From the NCBI GenBank assembly GCA_038199985.1, contig JBBPYK010000056.1, forward strand, positions 62,001 to 126,000: 64,000 nt of DNA, given 5' to 3'. The notes beneath the pieces were generated by a model that was given only the letters and a program-made list of their open reading frames with translations, made no database searches and was not told the DNA's origin. Shown here in pieces: positions 43,807 through 51,821 of this stretch. This stretch comes from Arthrobacter_J sp038199985 (GTDB taxonomy: Bacteria; Actinomycetota; Actinomycetes; Actinomycetales; Micrococcaceae). Each line of letters begins with the position of its first letter. The stretch's first letter is position 1. A program made the position numbers and the translations under genes.

Positions 43807-45003
43807 CTAGTGGTGGGATGCTCCCTTTGGTGCCTTCGCCCTGCGTTTACCGGTGACTAGATTCAGCACAGGTTCAGCGAACCGAGTGATGATGGGACCA
43901 CTGACGGCCATGATCAGCACGTAGGCGGTGGCCAGTGCTGCCAGCGCCGGGACCACGGCACCGGAGGCGACAGCGAGACCCGCAATCACAATGGAGAACT
44001 CACCACGAGCGACGAGCGCCGCACCAGCCCGCGCTCGCCCAGGTCTTGCAATTCCCTGTTGTTTTGCCGCCCACCACCCAGTCGCCACTTTGGTGCAGAT
44101 GGTGACGAAGGCTAAAGCGAGCGCCCAACCAAGCACAGGTGGAATGGTGGAGGGATCCGTGTTCAACCCGAAGACGACAAAGAACATTGCGGCAAAAAGA
44201 TCCCGCATTGGCTCCATGACGCGCGTTGCGGTTTCTGCGGTGGCACCGGAGATCGCGATACCGAGAAGGAACGCTCCTACAGCGGCAGAGACTTGCAGCG
44301 CCGCAGTAATGCCAGCTACCAACAGGGCAGCACCGAACAGAGTGAGCAAAAAGACTTCGCGGTCCTTGTTGTCAATGACCGCGGAAACCACTCTGCTGAA
44401 ACGCAAAGCGATCACGAGGACGATAGTGACCACCAGAAGGGAAATACCCACCGTCTGTAAGCCGCCAAGAAAGCTTATTCCGGAGAGTACAGCCGTGAGA
44501 ATAGGCAGATAAACCGCCATGGCCAAGTCTTCGAATACGAGCAGGGACAGAACGACGGGCGTCTCACGGTTCCCTAATCGACCCAGATCCGTCAGGACCT
44601 TGGCAATAATGCCCGAAGAAGAAATGTACGTCACGCCGCCCATGACCAATGCTCCGACTATTCCCCAACCCAGGAATAGCGCGATAGCAGCGCCTGGGAT
44701 GAAGTTCAGAACGATGTCGAGAACTCCCGCCATCCACGATTGCCGCAGGCCGGTAACGAGCTCTTTCGCCGTATATTCCAGGCCCAACATCAGGAGTAAG
44801 AGGATGACGCCAATCTCGCTGGCGATGGCGCTGAACTCTTCGAGACCACCCAGCTCAACGAACCCACCGGCCCCAAAGAACAAGCCTCCCAGCAGATACA
44901 GCGGGATTGGCGACATGCCGATCTTCCCGGCAAGGCGCCCCAATATCCCGAGACCGAAAAAGACGGCGCCCAGTTCAATGAGAGTGACAGTGCTGCTAGC
45001 CAT
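43807..45003 (-). CDS. Cation:proton antiporter, CPA2 family (KhtU-like)
   Basis: Probable K+/H+ antiporter of the inner membrane. Its 398 residues have about 12 membrane segments. They include the CPA2 signatures GVILLLLMLGLEYTAKEL and LLVFEDLAMAVYLPIL, and the GVTYISSSGIIAKVL segment. It lacks the cytosolic TrkA domains of KefB/KefC. The separate regulatory subunit is the gene 6 nt upstream, an arrangement like KhtT-KhtU of Bacillus. Confidence 0.9.
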   Translation of the reverse strand: MASSTVTLIELGAVFFGLGILGRLAGKIGMSPIPLYLLGGLFFGAGGFVELGGLEEFSAIASEIGVILLLLMLGLEYTAKELVTGLRQSWMAGVLDIVLNFIPGAAIALFLGWGIVGALVMGGVTYISSSGIIAKVLTDLGRLGNRETPVVLSLLVFEDLAMAVYLPILTAVLSGISFLGGLQTVGISLLVVTIVLVIALRFSRVVSAVIDNKDREVFLLTLFGAALLVAGITAALQVSAAVGAFLLGIAISGATAETATRVMEPMRDLFAAMFFVVFGLNTDPSTIPPVLGWALALAFVTICTKVATGWWAAKQQGIARPGRARAGAALVARGEFSIVIAGLAVASGAVVPALAALATAYVLIMAVSGPIITRFAEPVLNLVTGKRRAKAPKGASHH

Positions 45004-45009
45004 GCACGC

Positions 45010-45489
45010 TCATCCGAGAAGAATACTGGCTGCCTTGTCCAGCCCTTCAGAGGTTCCAACGGCGACGACCAGGTCTCCGGCAGCAAAGGCGAAATCCGGA
45101 GTCGGAGACGGTTGTACCTGACCAGCGCTGAGGACGGCCACTACGGAAACACCGGTTTTAGTCCGAAGCTGTGTGTCTCCCAATTTGCGGCCATCGAATG
45201 GTGAACCCTCTGCAATAAGAAATTGCCGAGTGTTGACTCCGGGGAGGTCGCGGTGCTCCTTGGTGAGCTGAGCTACGAGCTGCCGTGCGCCGAGGAGGTT
45301 CCCGAGGGTCGCTGCCTCATCAGAGGTGAGGGGCATCGATGCAAGACAACCGTCAGGGTCATCTTCGCGAGAAACAATGAGCGCCATATCGCCATCGCGA
45401 AGGGACAGGACGCCTATCCGTCGGCCAGCGGCCGTTGTGATTTCCTTACGGACTCCGATCCCGGGAAGCGGGATTTCATCAACGATCAT
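45010..45489 (-). CDS. Antiporter regulatory subunit with TrkA-C domain (KhtT-like)
   Basis: 159-residue soluble protein. Residues about 1-75 form an N-terminal region beginning MIVDEIPLPGIGVRKEITTA, and residues about 76-155 form a TrkA-C (RCK-C) domain with EGSPFDGRKLGDTQLRTKTG and FAFAAGDLVVAVGT. Such subunits gate KhtU-type antiporters in response to nucleotide or pH. It is adjacent to and in the same direction as the antiporter gene. Confidence 0.9.
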   Translation of the reverse strand: MIVDEIPLPGIGVRKEITTAAGRRIGVLSLRDGDMALIVSREDDPDGCLASMPLTSDEAATLGNLLGARQLVAQLTKEHRDLPGVNTRQFLIAEGSPFDGRKLGDTQLRTKTGVSVVAVLSAGQVQPSPTPDFAFAAGDLVVAVGTSEGLDKAASILLG

Positions 45490-45513
45490 CCATCAATCCT
45501 AGACCCGCAGGTC

Positions 45514-45900
45514 CTATTGGGAATCCTTCGCCTTACGCGCCTCGCGGACACGCTTTTCCTCTGTGCGGACCTGCGCCATGCTGGCGCGCTCATCGACTAG
45601 CCACTGTGGCGGGTTTTGCAAGAGCTCGGCGATTTCCGCCGTCGTCAGTGGTTCCGTCATTCCCGCTCGTGCCAGTCCAGCGATGGATACATTAAGTTTG
45701 CGTGCCACCTCCGGCCGTGGATGTGGTCCGTTGTGGCGCAACTCCTGCAGCCACTCGGGCGGGCTGGACTGGAGGTCCGTGAACTCTGCTCTCGAAATCA
45801 CTGAATCCTGAAATTCCTGCGGCGCCGCGGGTAGGTAGATGCCGAGCTTCTTTGCAGCAGTTTCCGGTTTCATTGCCTGAGGCGCATTCTCGCTGTTCAT
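45514..45900 (-). CDS. DUF5997 family protein
   Basis: 128 residues of unknown function. The central part reads RPEVARKLNVSIAGLARAGM and resembles a helix-turn-helix (inference). The phrase PPEWL/PPQWL occurs twice, at either end of it. It is divergent from the HTH-less LysR-type gene with 48 bp between them, a pairing seen often in actinobacteria. It may act on the shared promoter region. Confidence 0.8.
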   Translation of the reverse strand: MNSENAPQAMKPETAAKKLGIYLPAAPQEFQDSVISRAEFTDLQSSPPEWLQELRHNGPHPRPEVARKLNVSIAGLARAGMTEPLTTAEIAELLQNPPQWLVDERASMAQVRTEEKRVREARKAKDSQ

Positions 45901-45948
45901 GGTTCAAGCGTATCCTCCCGCGCCGATCCGCAGGTCGCTTGCACTAAT

Positions 45949-46722
45949 GTGGGAGCAGTGAAGCCAAAAAGTGTCCTGACCATCGGCTTTGTGCCCGGTG
46001 TAACCCCAGGAAAGTGGGCTGCCCGATGGCGCGAACGTCACCCTGAGATTTCTCTGGATCTACTGGAGTGCGACGCCGGTGAACAGGTGCGGGTGCTGCA
46101 GGAGGGGAGGGTCGACGTCGGCCTTGTCCGCCTTCCTGTCCCTCAGGACGGACTCCATGTCATTCCGCTTTATGCGGAGAAGCCTGTGGTTGTCGCGGCG
46201 AAGGAACACTTCGTTGCCCTCTACGAGGAAGAAGACGCGGTGACACTGGCGGATCTCGAGGGCGAAACGTTCCTCGACGTGGCTGAGCTCGGAGCGGCCA
46301 TGACCGTTGAAGTTGCTGCCTCCGGAGCCGGAATTGCCATCATGCCGATGTCGCTGGCACGTCTTCATCGCCGGCGGGACGCGGTCCACCGTCCAGTTGC
46401 TGATGCACCGGAAACCCGGATCGGGATTGCATGGTTGGCGGCTAGCACTTCGGAATTGATCGAGGAATTCATCGGCATAGTGCGAGGGCGCACGGCCAAC
46501 AGCTCGCGTCAGCCCCTCGCCGGGTCAACCACGGGGGATGCCACCGGCAAGAACAGCTCCGGCAAGGACAGTGAAAAGGAGCGGCGGAAACCGACATCGA
46601 ACTCTCGTCGAGAGGGCAAACGGTCCGGAAGTTCCGTGCCGCGCTCAAACTCACGAGGGGTCAGCGGGACCAAGGGGCAGCGGTCAGCGCCGGGCAAGAA
46701 CGGACGGCGAGGCCGACGTTGA
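45949..46722 (+). CDS. LysR substrate-binding-domain protein without HTH
   Basis: 257 residues. Residues about 8-180 are a LysR-type effector-binding domain: an N-lobe LTIGFVPGVTPGKWAARW, the hinge VRLPVPQDGLHVIPLY and AGIAIMPMSLAR. The usual N-terminal winged helix is absent, as the domain begins within 10 residues of the start. The last 70 residues are very basic and Ser/Gly-rich (ending GKNGRRGRR) and could contact nucleic acid. GTG 45949 and GTG 45958 are equally possible starts. Confidence 0.85.
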   Translation: MGAVKPKSVLTIGFVPGVTPGKWAARWRERHPEISLDLLECDAGEQVRVLQEGRVDVGLVRLPVPQDGLHVIPLYAEKPVVVAAKEHFVALYEEEDAVTLADLEGETFLDVAELGAAMTVEVAASGAGIAIMPMSLARLHRRRDAVHRPVADAPETRIGIAWLAASTSELIEEFIGIVRGRTANSSRQPLAGSTTGDATGKNSSGKDSEKERRKPTSNSRREGKRSGSSVPRSNSRGVSGTKGQRSAPGKNGRRGRR

Positions 46723-46802
46723 CGGTGCGGACGTCGCTAGGCTGCGGGAGCGCCCCTAGTGTCTGTGGCCAGCCTTAGATTCTTATGAGGGCCTCCCCTT
46801 TA

Positions 46803-47321
46803 TCAGCGAGCGTTCAGATTGAGTCCGGCGAGGACCTTATCCACAATCTCGGCTGGAGCATTGGCGATGTCGATTGTGAGGCCGGCTTCGTCGTCGCCCA
46901 ACATTTCCAACGTTTCGAGTTGGGAGGGGAGTAGGGAAGGCGGCATGAAGTGGCCGGAACGCGTAGTCATCCGTTGGCTCAATAGTTCCTCACTGCCGTG
47001 AAGATGAATAAAGTACACGGTTCCAGTTGCCTGACGGAGAGTATCGCGGTAACTATGTTTTAGAGCGGAGCAGGTGACGACGGTGTTGATGTTGTCGCTG
47101 GCCATCTGCGCCATCCAGTCGCGCATCGCTTCGAGCCACGGCTTGCGGTCCTCGTCGTTGAGGGGAGTGCCTGCTGTCATCTTGTCGATGTTGGACTGAG
47201 GATGGAATTCATCTGCTTCAGAGAACGTCCACCCGAGGCGTTGGGCGAGCATCTCTGCGACCGTGGACTTGCCGGAGCCGGACACACCCATAATGACCAG
47301 ATGTTGTGCTGATTCGCTCAT
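46803..47321 (-). CDS. gntK: Gluconokinase
   Basis: Phosphorylates gluconate to 6-phosphogluconate, the substrate of Gnd (18415). Its 172 residues contain the P-loop MGVSGSGKSTVAEML and the family's EADEFHPQSNIDKMTAGTPLNDEDR and TRSGHFMPPSLLPSQLETLE. ATG 47321 with AAGGAG six nt upstream is taken over an upstream in-frame ATG at 47366. No gluconate permease or GntR gene is next to it. Confidence 0.94.
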   Translation of the reverse strand: MSESAQHLVIMGVSGSGKSTVAEMLAQRLGWTFSEADEFHPQSNIDKMTAGTPLNDEDRKPWLEAMRDWMAQMASDNINTVVTCSALKHSYRDTLRQATGTVYFIHLHGSEELLSQRMTTRSGHFMPPSLLPSQLETLEMLGDDEAGLTIDIANAPAEIVDKVLAGLNLNAR

Positions 47322-47473
47322 GCGCTTCTCCTTATATTGGCGGTGCTTCTCCCATTGGAACCACAACTAGCCGTTTTATCAAACAGTTGTCGAAGACCCA
47401 TTGTTTTGTAAGGGTGCTTATGGTCTCCTGAGAGAAGTTGCTTCGGTTTCTTCTTCTCCCGGAAGGACATCGT

Positions 47474-48232
47474 ATGTTCACCATAAGCCTGTGCACGGAC
47501 AATCTGGTTCTGGATCATTTGGATCTAGCCCGGTCGGTAGCACGCTCCTTTTCGGTGACTGGGCCTGATTCTCCGGACATTCTCCAAGTGGCATATCTCG
47601 GCTTGGTTAAGGCGAGTCGTCGGTACGACGCCGGTTATGGTGTTCCGTTCCCGGCCTACGCGGTGCCTACGATGGCTGGCGAAATCAAGCGTTATTTAAG
47701 GGATAGCTGCTGGATGGTGCGACCACCTCGCACGGTGCAGGACCTGCGAACTGAAGTGGCGAGGGCGTCGTCGGACCTTGCACAGAAGCTGGGACGGGAG
47801 CCCTCCCTCGACGAATTGGCTGAACGGCTCGAGGAGCACCCGGACGCCGTCGCTGAGGCGATGAACTGCCAGAGCAGCATGCGTCCGGACTCCCTTGATG
47901 TGTTGGCGGGTGACTCGTTTTGGGCGGACCGTCTGTGCGCAGCAGATCGCTCCCTGGATCGACGCGACGAAGTCCTGTCTCTGCGCACTGCGGTCGCTGA
48001 ATTATCTGCCAAGGAAAAGGAACTACTGTTCCGCCGCTTCTACTGTGAAGAGACCCAACAACGCATAGGTGAACGGCTTGGAATGAGCCAGATGCAGGTG
48101 TCCAGACTGCTGGCACGGACTTTAGTACGGTTGCAGAAGTTTCTGAGTGATGCGCCGGCGCAGGACGCAAGCGAGTCCTGTTCTACGCGATACCCAGACG
48201 TTGGGCAGCCGAAAGAACCTGCTCCACGGTGA
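47474..48232 (+). CDS. SigB/SigF-type RNA polymerase sigma factor
   Basis: Alternative (group 3) sigma factor. ATG 47474 lies 7 nt after GGAAGG and gives 252 residues. Region 2 contains DILQVAYLGLVKASRRYDAGYGVPFPAYAVPTMAGEIKRYLRD. Region 3 contains LGREPSLDELAERL, and region 4 ERLGMSQMQVSRLLART. No anti-sigma or anti-anti-sigma gene is next to it. Its 3' end overlaps the convergent GT9 gene by 50 bp. Confidence 0.9.
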   Translation: MFTISLCTDNLVLDHLDLARSVARSFSVTGPDSPDILQVAYLGLVKASRRYDAGYGVPFPAYAVPTMAGEIKRYLRDSCWMVRPPRTVQDLRTEVARASSDLAQKLGREPSLDELAERLEEHPDAVAEAMNCQSSMRPDSLDVLAGDSFWADRLCAADRSLDRRDEVLSLRTAVAELSAKEKELLFRRFYCEETQQRIGERLGMSQMQVSRLLARTLVRLQKFLSDAPAQDASESCSTRYPDVGQPKEPAPR

Positions 48233-49115
48233 CGGCGAGGAGCGCAGGATCTGGATCAGCACCAAAAGCGTTGCCCACCCTGAGCGACTCATCAGTCAGC
48301 GTGATGTGCGGCCCATCCGGCGGACCCCAAGCCGCCACAGGAGCCGGACCGAAGATTGTCACAGAGGGCGTGCCATACGCGGTCGCCAGATGCGCAGCGC
48401 CAGTATCTGCCGAGATGACCAGTGCTGCGGCGGACACGACGGCGGCGAATTCGGTGAGGTCCAACCTCCCGGCCAGCACGAGCGCCCCAGGCAACCCGGC
48501 GTCGTCGGCTATTCCCAGGGCTCGTTTCCGCTCGCCAGAACTTCCGGTGAGAACCACAGTGTGCCCCTGATCATGAAAGGCACGGGCGACGGCGGCGAAG
48601 CGGGCTGCTGGCCACAGTCGGCTTCCGTACGCGGCACCAGCGTGGACGACGACGACGCCCGGATGAGCACTCGGCTTCGAGGGTTTTTGTAGGCGATAGT
48701 CGAGAGGGTCCGCGGGAATGCCGTACCAATTCAACAGGTCGGTCCACCTGTTGCGTTCATGGACGTCATCACGCCAAAGGGGCCCGGACCAGCCGTTAGC
48801 TGCATGGCCCAAACGTACATTGGGCATAATCGCGTCGAGCCTCTGGTGACTCTGGGGGCCACTGCCGTGTAAATTCACCGCGACATCGACCGCGCCAGAT
48901 CGAATATTGAGCGGTTCTTCCAGCGACTGAGTTTCCAACAGATTATCCACACTGCCGGTCAGGGCCAGAATAGGCTGCAGCCAGTTGGGCCCCGCGTAGG
49001 TGAGGCGATGACCCGGGTAGTGCCGGCGAAGGGCGCGAAGTGCAGGCACGGAAACGAGTAGGTCGCCGAGTTTCAGTGCGCGCAGGACCAGCAAGTCAGG
49101 TTGGTTCTTGGACAT
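48183..49115 (-). CDS. Glycosyltransferase family 9 (heptosyltransferase-like)
   Basis: 310-residue GT-B fold transferase. The N-lobe start LLVLRALKLGDLLVSVPALRAL is typical of GT9. The C-lobe has VVVHAGAAYGSRLWP and SADTGAAHLATAYGTPSVTIFGP, the nucleotide-sugar binding region. GT9 enzymes transfer heptose in Gram-negative bacteria, so this gene may act with the heptose operon at 54.7-62.6 kb, although it lies 6 kb away. It is convergent with and overlaps the sigma-factor gene. Confidence 0.9.
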   Translation of the reverse strand: MSKNQPDLLVLRALKLGDLLVSVPALRALRRHYPGHRLTYAGPNWLQPILALTGSVDNLLETQSLEEPLNIRSGAVDVAVNLHGSGPQSHQRLDAIMPNVRLGHAANGWSGPLWRDDVHERNRWTDLLNWYGIPADPLDYRLQKPSKPSAHPGVVVVHAGAAYGSRLWPAARFAAVARAFHDQGHTVVLTGSSGERKRALGIADDAGLPGALVLAGRLDLTEFAAVVSAAALVISADTGAAHLATAYGTPSVTIFGPAPVAAWGPPDGPHITLTDESLRVGNAFGADPDPALLAVTVEQVLSAAQRLGIA

Positions 49116-49118
49116 GGT

Positions 49119-49862
49119 TCAGTCGTCGAAGTGCGTGGCAGACGGGGTCTCACTCACACTCTTGATGAGTGCCTCCGCTACCAGATTCAGCTTGGTGTTT
49201 CGGGCACTGGAGGCCATTTTGAGGATGTTCACCGCCTCATCTTGACTGCAACGGTTCTGCCCCATGATGATGCCGGCCGCGAGGTCGATTGCCGTCCGGG
49301 TTTCCATGGCGGCCTGTAGATGCATGCCTGTTTCGGTCAGCTTCGCGATCCGCACGGCCATGCGCAACGAAACGGACGCTGTGCGGGCAAAGTCCTGAGC
49401 GGCCTCGATGGCATCTTCGCTGAACGCATCTTCCTTGGCTGAGTACAGGTCCAGTCCGGCGTTGGCCTCGCCTTCCAGGACAATAGGGAGTCCAATGGCG
49501 GACAAGATGCCGTGTTCGGCGATGGCCTGACGATATTCGGGGAACCGGGTCTCCTTTCGGAAATCCGCGACGTAGTACATCTTGTTTTCTCGTGCCGCCC
49601 GCATGCAGGGGCCGTCGTCGAAGCGCAATTGGACCTCATCCAGTTCCCGCGCGCGCTCCGTGCTGCTGGCAACTGTTGCGGCTCTCCGTGGACGCAACAG
49701 AGTGACTCCGCAAAGTACCTCGTCCGTAGGCGTGGAAAACGTTTTCGCAGAAAGCCGTGCGAGACCGTTGAGGAAGTCGTTGACATCCGAACTTTCCAAC
49801 ACCATGTTCTGCAGTGTCTCAGTCAGAATCGACTCTGTGGACTCAGCGTTGTTGGACACCAT
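49119..49862 (-). CDS. GAF and ANTAR domain protein
   Basis: Likely RNA-binding antiterminator with a sensor domain. Its 247 residues have a GAF domain (about 20-170, GPCMRAARENKMYYVADFRKE and AIGLPIVLEGEANAGLDLYSA) and a C-terminal ANTAR domain (about 175-240, AAMETRTAIDLAAGIIMGQNRCSQDEAVNIL). ANTAR domains bind paired hairpins in mRNA leaders. It lies 3 nt upstream of the GT9 gene and in the same direction, so co-transcription is likely. Confidence 0.92.
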   Translation of the reverse strand: MVSNNAESTESILTETLQNMVLESSDVNDFLNGLARLSAKTFSTPTDEVLCGVTLLRPRRAATVASSTERARELDEVQLRFDDGPCMRAARENKMYYVADFRKETRFPEYRQAIAEHGILSAIGLPIVLEGEANAGLDLYSAKEDAFSEDAIEAAQDFARTASVSLRMAVRIAKLTETGMHLQAAMETRTAIDLAAGIIMGQNRCSQDEAVNILKMASSARNTKLNLVAEALIKSVSETPSATHFDD

Positions 49863-50205
49863 TGCGTTCCTTCTATGGGTACGTGTTGGCCGCTTCCGGT
49901 CAATGTAAGTGCAACCCTAGACGATGGACCGCAATGAGGCATTTGCCTCGTCGGGCAAGGCCGTCGTAGGAGTGCGTGGTGCACCCCTACGACGGTGGGC
50001 CCGGAGTGAGCGCGCTGCTTGACTCCTGATTACCAAGCCCACTTACTATCTACTCTTGCGGCTCAGTAGCTAGTCAAGGGGTTGGCACCAGAACGTCAAG
50101 ATTCGACGTCGGCTGTCAGCTTCTAGGACGGTTCAGCGCGCCACATCTCACCGGGAATGGTAAGTACGCTGTTATTGGTGGGTGGATCGACGGTAAGGTC
50201 AGGCC
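49863..50205. other. Divergent intergenic region with a long hairpin
   Basis: No gene is seen. The main structure is a 35-nt hairpin at 49961-49995: CCGTCGTAGG / CCTACGACGG, then GTGC/GCAC after one mismatch, with a 5-nt loop. No T run follows it, so it is unlikely to be an ordinary terminator. It lies 99 nt upstream of the ANTAR gene's start on the minus strand. Confidence 0.6.
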
Positions 50206-51411
50206 ATGGACGGTACAGAGCATCACGAAGTAATTGTTGTGGGCGGTGGGAACGCCGGCATATCGGTGGCGGCACGCCTGCGTCGGTATGGATTCGACGA
50301 CGTTGCCGTTATTGAACCAAGCGAGACTCACCTCTATCAACCATTTTTCTCCCACGTAGCTGGAGGAACTGTCCGCGCTGATCGCGCCACAAGGCCCATG
50401 CGCACCGTCATGCCCAAAGACGTTAAGTGGATTCAGGACCGCGTTCACCACGCGAACCCACAAGCGCAGACCGTCAAGCTCGCCTCAGGGATAGAGCTGT
50501 CCTACGATCATGCGATTATTTGTCCGGGCATACAGCGCGATTGGGCTGCTGTAGACGGCTTGTCAGAGGCAATGTCCTCTCCCGACGCCGCATCAAACTA
50601 CGAATTCGACTATGCGCAGAAGGCATGGTCACTCATCCGGAACTTCCGTAGCGGTACAGCGGTTTTTGTGCAGCCACCAGGGCCGGCGTCCTGCGCTGGC
50701 GCAGCACAGAAGCCCCTGTATCTGGCGTGTGACTATTGGCGGAAGCAGGGCGTACTGGATCAACTACGCGTTGTTCTGGTGGTCCCCAATGCGACGGTGT
50801 TCGGAATGGACCTGATCGATGAGGAACTCAACCGCAAAATTGCTGAGTACGGGATAGAGCTACATTGCGATAGCGAACTCATGAGCGTTGATGCGTCGAA
50901 ACGAAGCGTTCAGATTCGGGACAACCTCACCGCAGACTCGGAGCAAATCTCCTACGATCTTCTTCACGTTGTCCCTCCGCAATCGGCGCCCGACTGGTTG
51001 AAGTCGACGGCGCTCTCAGCCGCCGGCGATCCCGGAGGATTCGTTGAGGTGAACCCCCTCACCCTGCAGCACTCCCGATTTCCCACCGTCTGGTCCCTGG
51101 GAGACGCGGCTGGTACCACCAACTCAAAATCAGGTGGTGCCCTCCGAGAGCAAACCACGATACTTGCCAAGAACCTGAAGGCAGTGCGTGACGGCAAGAA
51201 GCCCACAAAAAAATACACCGGCTACTCCGTATGCCCGTTCACGGTGTCACGGTCCTCTGTGGTCCTTGCCGAGTTTGACGACGAATACCGGCCGAAGCCC
51301 AGCGTACCGTTCTGGAAAGGACTAGCCCGAGAACGGCGCCTCACCTGGATCACAGACCGCTATATCTTGCCGTGGATCTACTGGAACCTGATTTTGAAGG
51401 GTAGAGCCTAA
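50206..51411 (+). CDS. Sulfide:quinone oxidoreductase-like FAD protein
   Basis: Peripheral membrane flavoprotein expected to oxidise sulfide and pass electrons to quinone. Its 401 residues contain FAD motif VIVVGGGNAGISVAARL, the family cysteine Cys163 in PASCAGAAQKP and Cys343 in YSVCPFTVSRSSVVLAEFD. They also contain the second FAD block VWSLGDAAGTTNSKSGGA. The two cysteines fit the SQR redox pair. No persulfide dioxygenase or rhodanese gene is nearby, so the role rests on sequence alone. Confidence 0.87.
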   Translation: MDGTEHHEVIVVGGGNAGISVAARLRRYGFDDVAVIEPSETHLYQPFFSHVAGGTVRADRATRPMRTVMPKDVKWIQDRVHHANPQAQTVKLASGIELSYDHAIICPGIQRDWAAVDGLSEAMSSPDAASNYEFDYAQKAWSLIRNFRSGTAVFVQPPGPASCAGAAQKPLYLACDYWRKQGVLDQLRVVLVVPNATVFGMDLIDEELNRKIAEYGIELHCDSELMSVDASKRSVQIRDNLTADSEQISYDLLHVVPPQSAPDWLKSTALSAAGDPGGFVEVNPLTLQHSRFPTVWSLGDAAGTTNSKSGGALREQTTILAKNLKAVRDGKKPTKKYTGYSVCPFTVSRSSVVLAEFDDEYRPKPSVPFWKGLARERRLTWITDRYILPWIYWNLILKGRA

Positions 51412-51438
51412 TGCGGTGTTTTGAGGAAAGGACCCATC

Positions 51439-51777
51439 ATGACTTCTGATTCAACTGACCCCGCCGGGCGTGACCGACCATCGGAGTCACGCGGCGATGT
51501 TCGGGAAGGGCGCACACAATCTTCGTCGACCTCTCACTCCCGAAGCGGTGCCGTTTGGGTGGCCGTTATCAGTGCGTTGATCCTTCTCGTGTTGTTGATC
51601 GTCTTCTTCCTGCAGAATGATGTGCCTGTCCTGGTGACCTTCTTTGGCTTCGAGGGATCGATCGCCTTGGGATTGGCGTTGCTGATCGCAGCCGTCGGAG
51701 GCGGTATCGTCGTAGCGCTGGTAGGCGCAATTCGCATCATCAAGCTGCGCGCAGCGACTCGAAAGTCGCGCAAGTAA
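51439..51777 (+). CDS. LapA/DUF1049 family membrane protein
   Basis: 112 residues starting at ATG 51439 behind GAGGAAAGGA. A Ser/Arg/Asp-rich cytosolic part of about 35 residues precedes two membrane segments (VWVAVISALILLVLLIVFFLQ and ALGLALLIAAVGGGIVVALVGAI). A basic end (KLRAATRKSRK) follows. It belongs to the LapA-domain family; the Gram-positive role is unknown. Confidence 0.85.
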   Translation: MTSDSTDPAGRDRPSESRGDVREGRTQSSSTSHSRSGAVWVAVISALILLVLLIVFFLQNDVPVLVTFFGFEGSIALGLALLIAAVGGGIVVALVGAIRIIKLRAATRKSRK

Positions 51778-51821
51778 ACTCACCAGCACAACCCCATCGA
51801 GCGTGAGGATTCACCCCGAGT

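Noticed and set aside
46837..46845. Single TTATCCACA inside gntK (another at 48943-48951 in the GT9 gene)
   Set aside because: Isolated perfect matches inside coding sequence are expected by chance and are not clustered.
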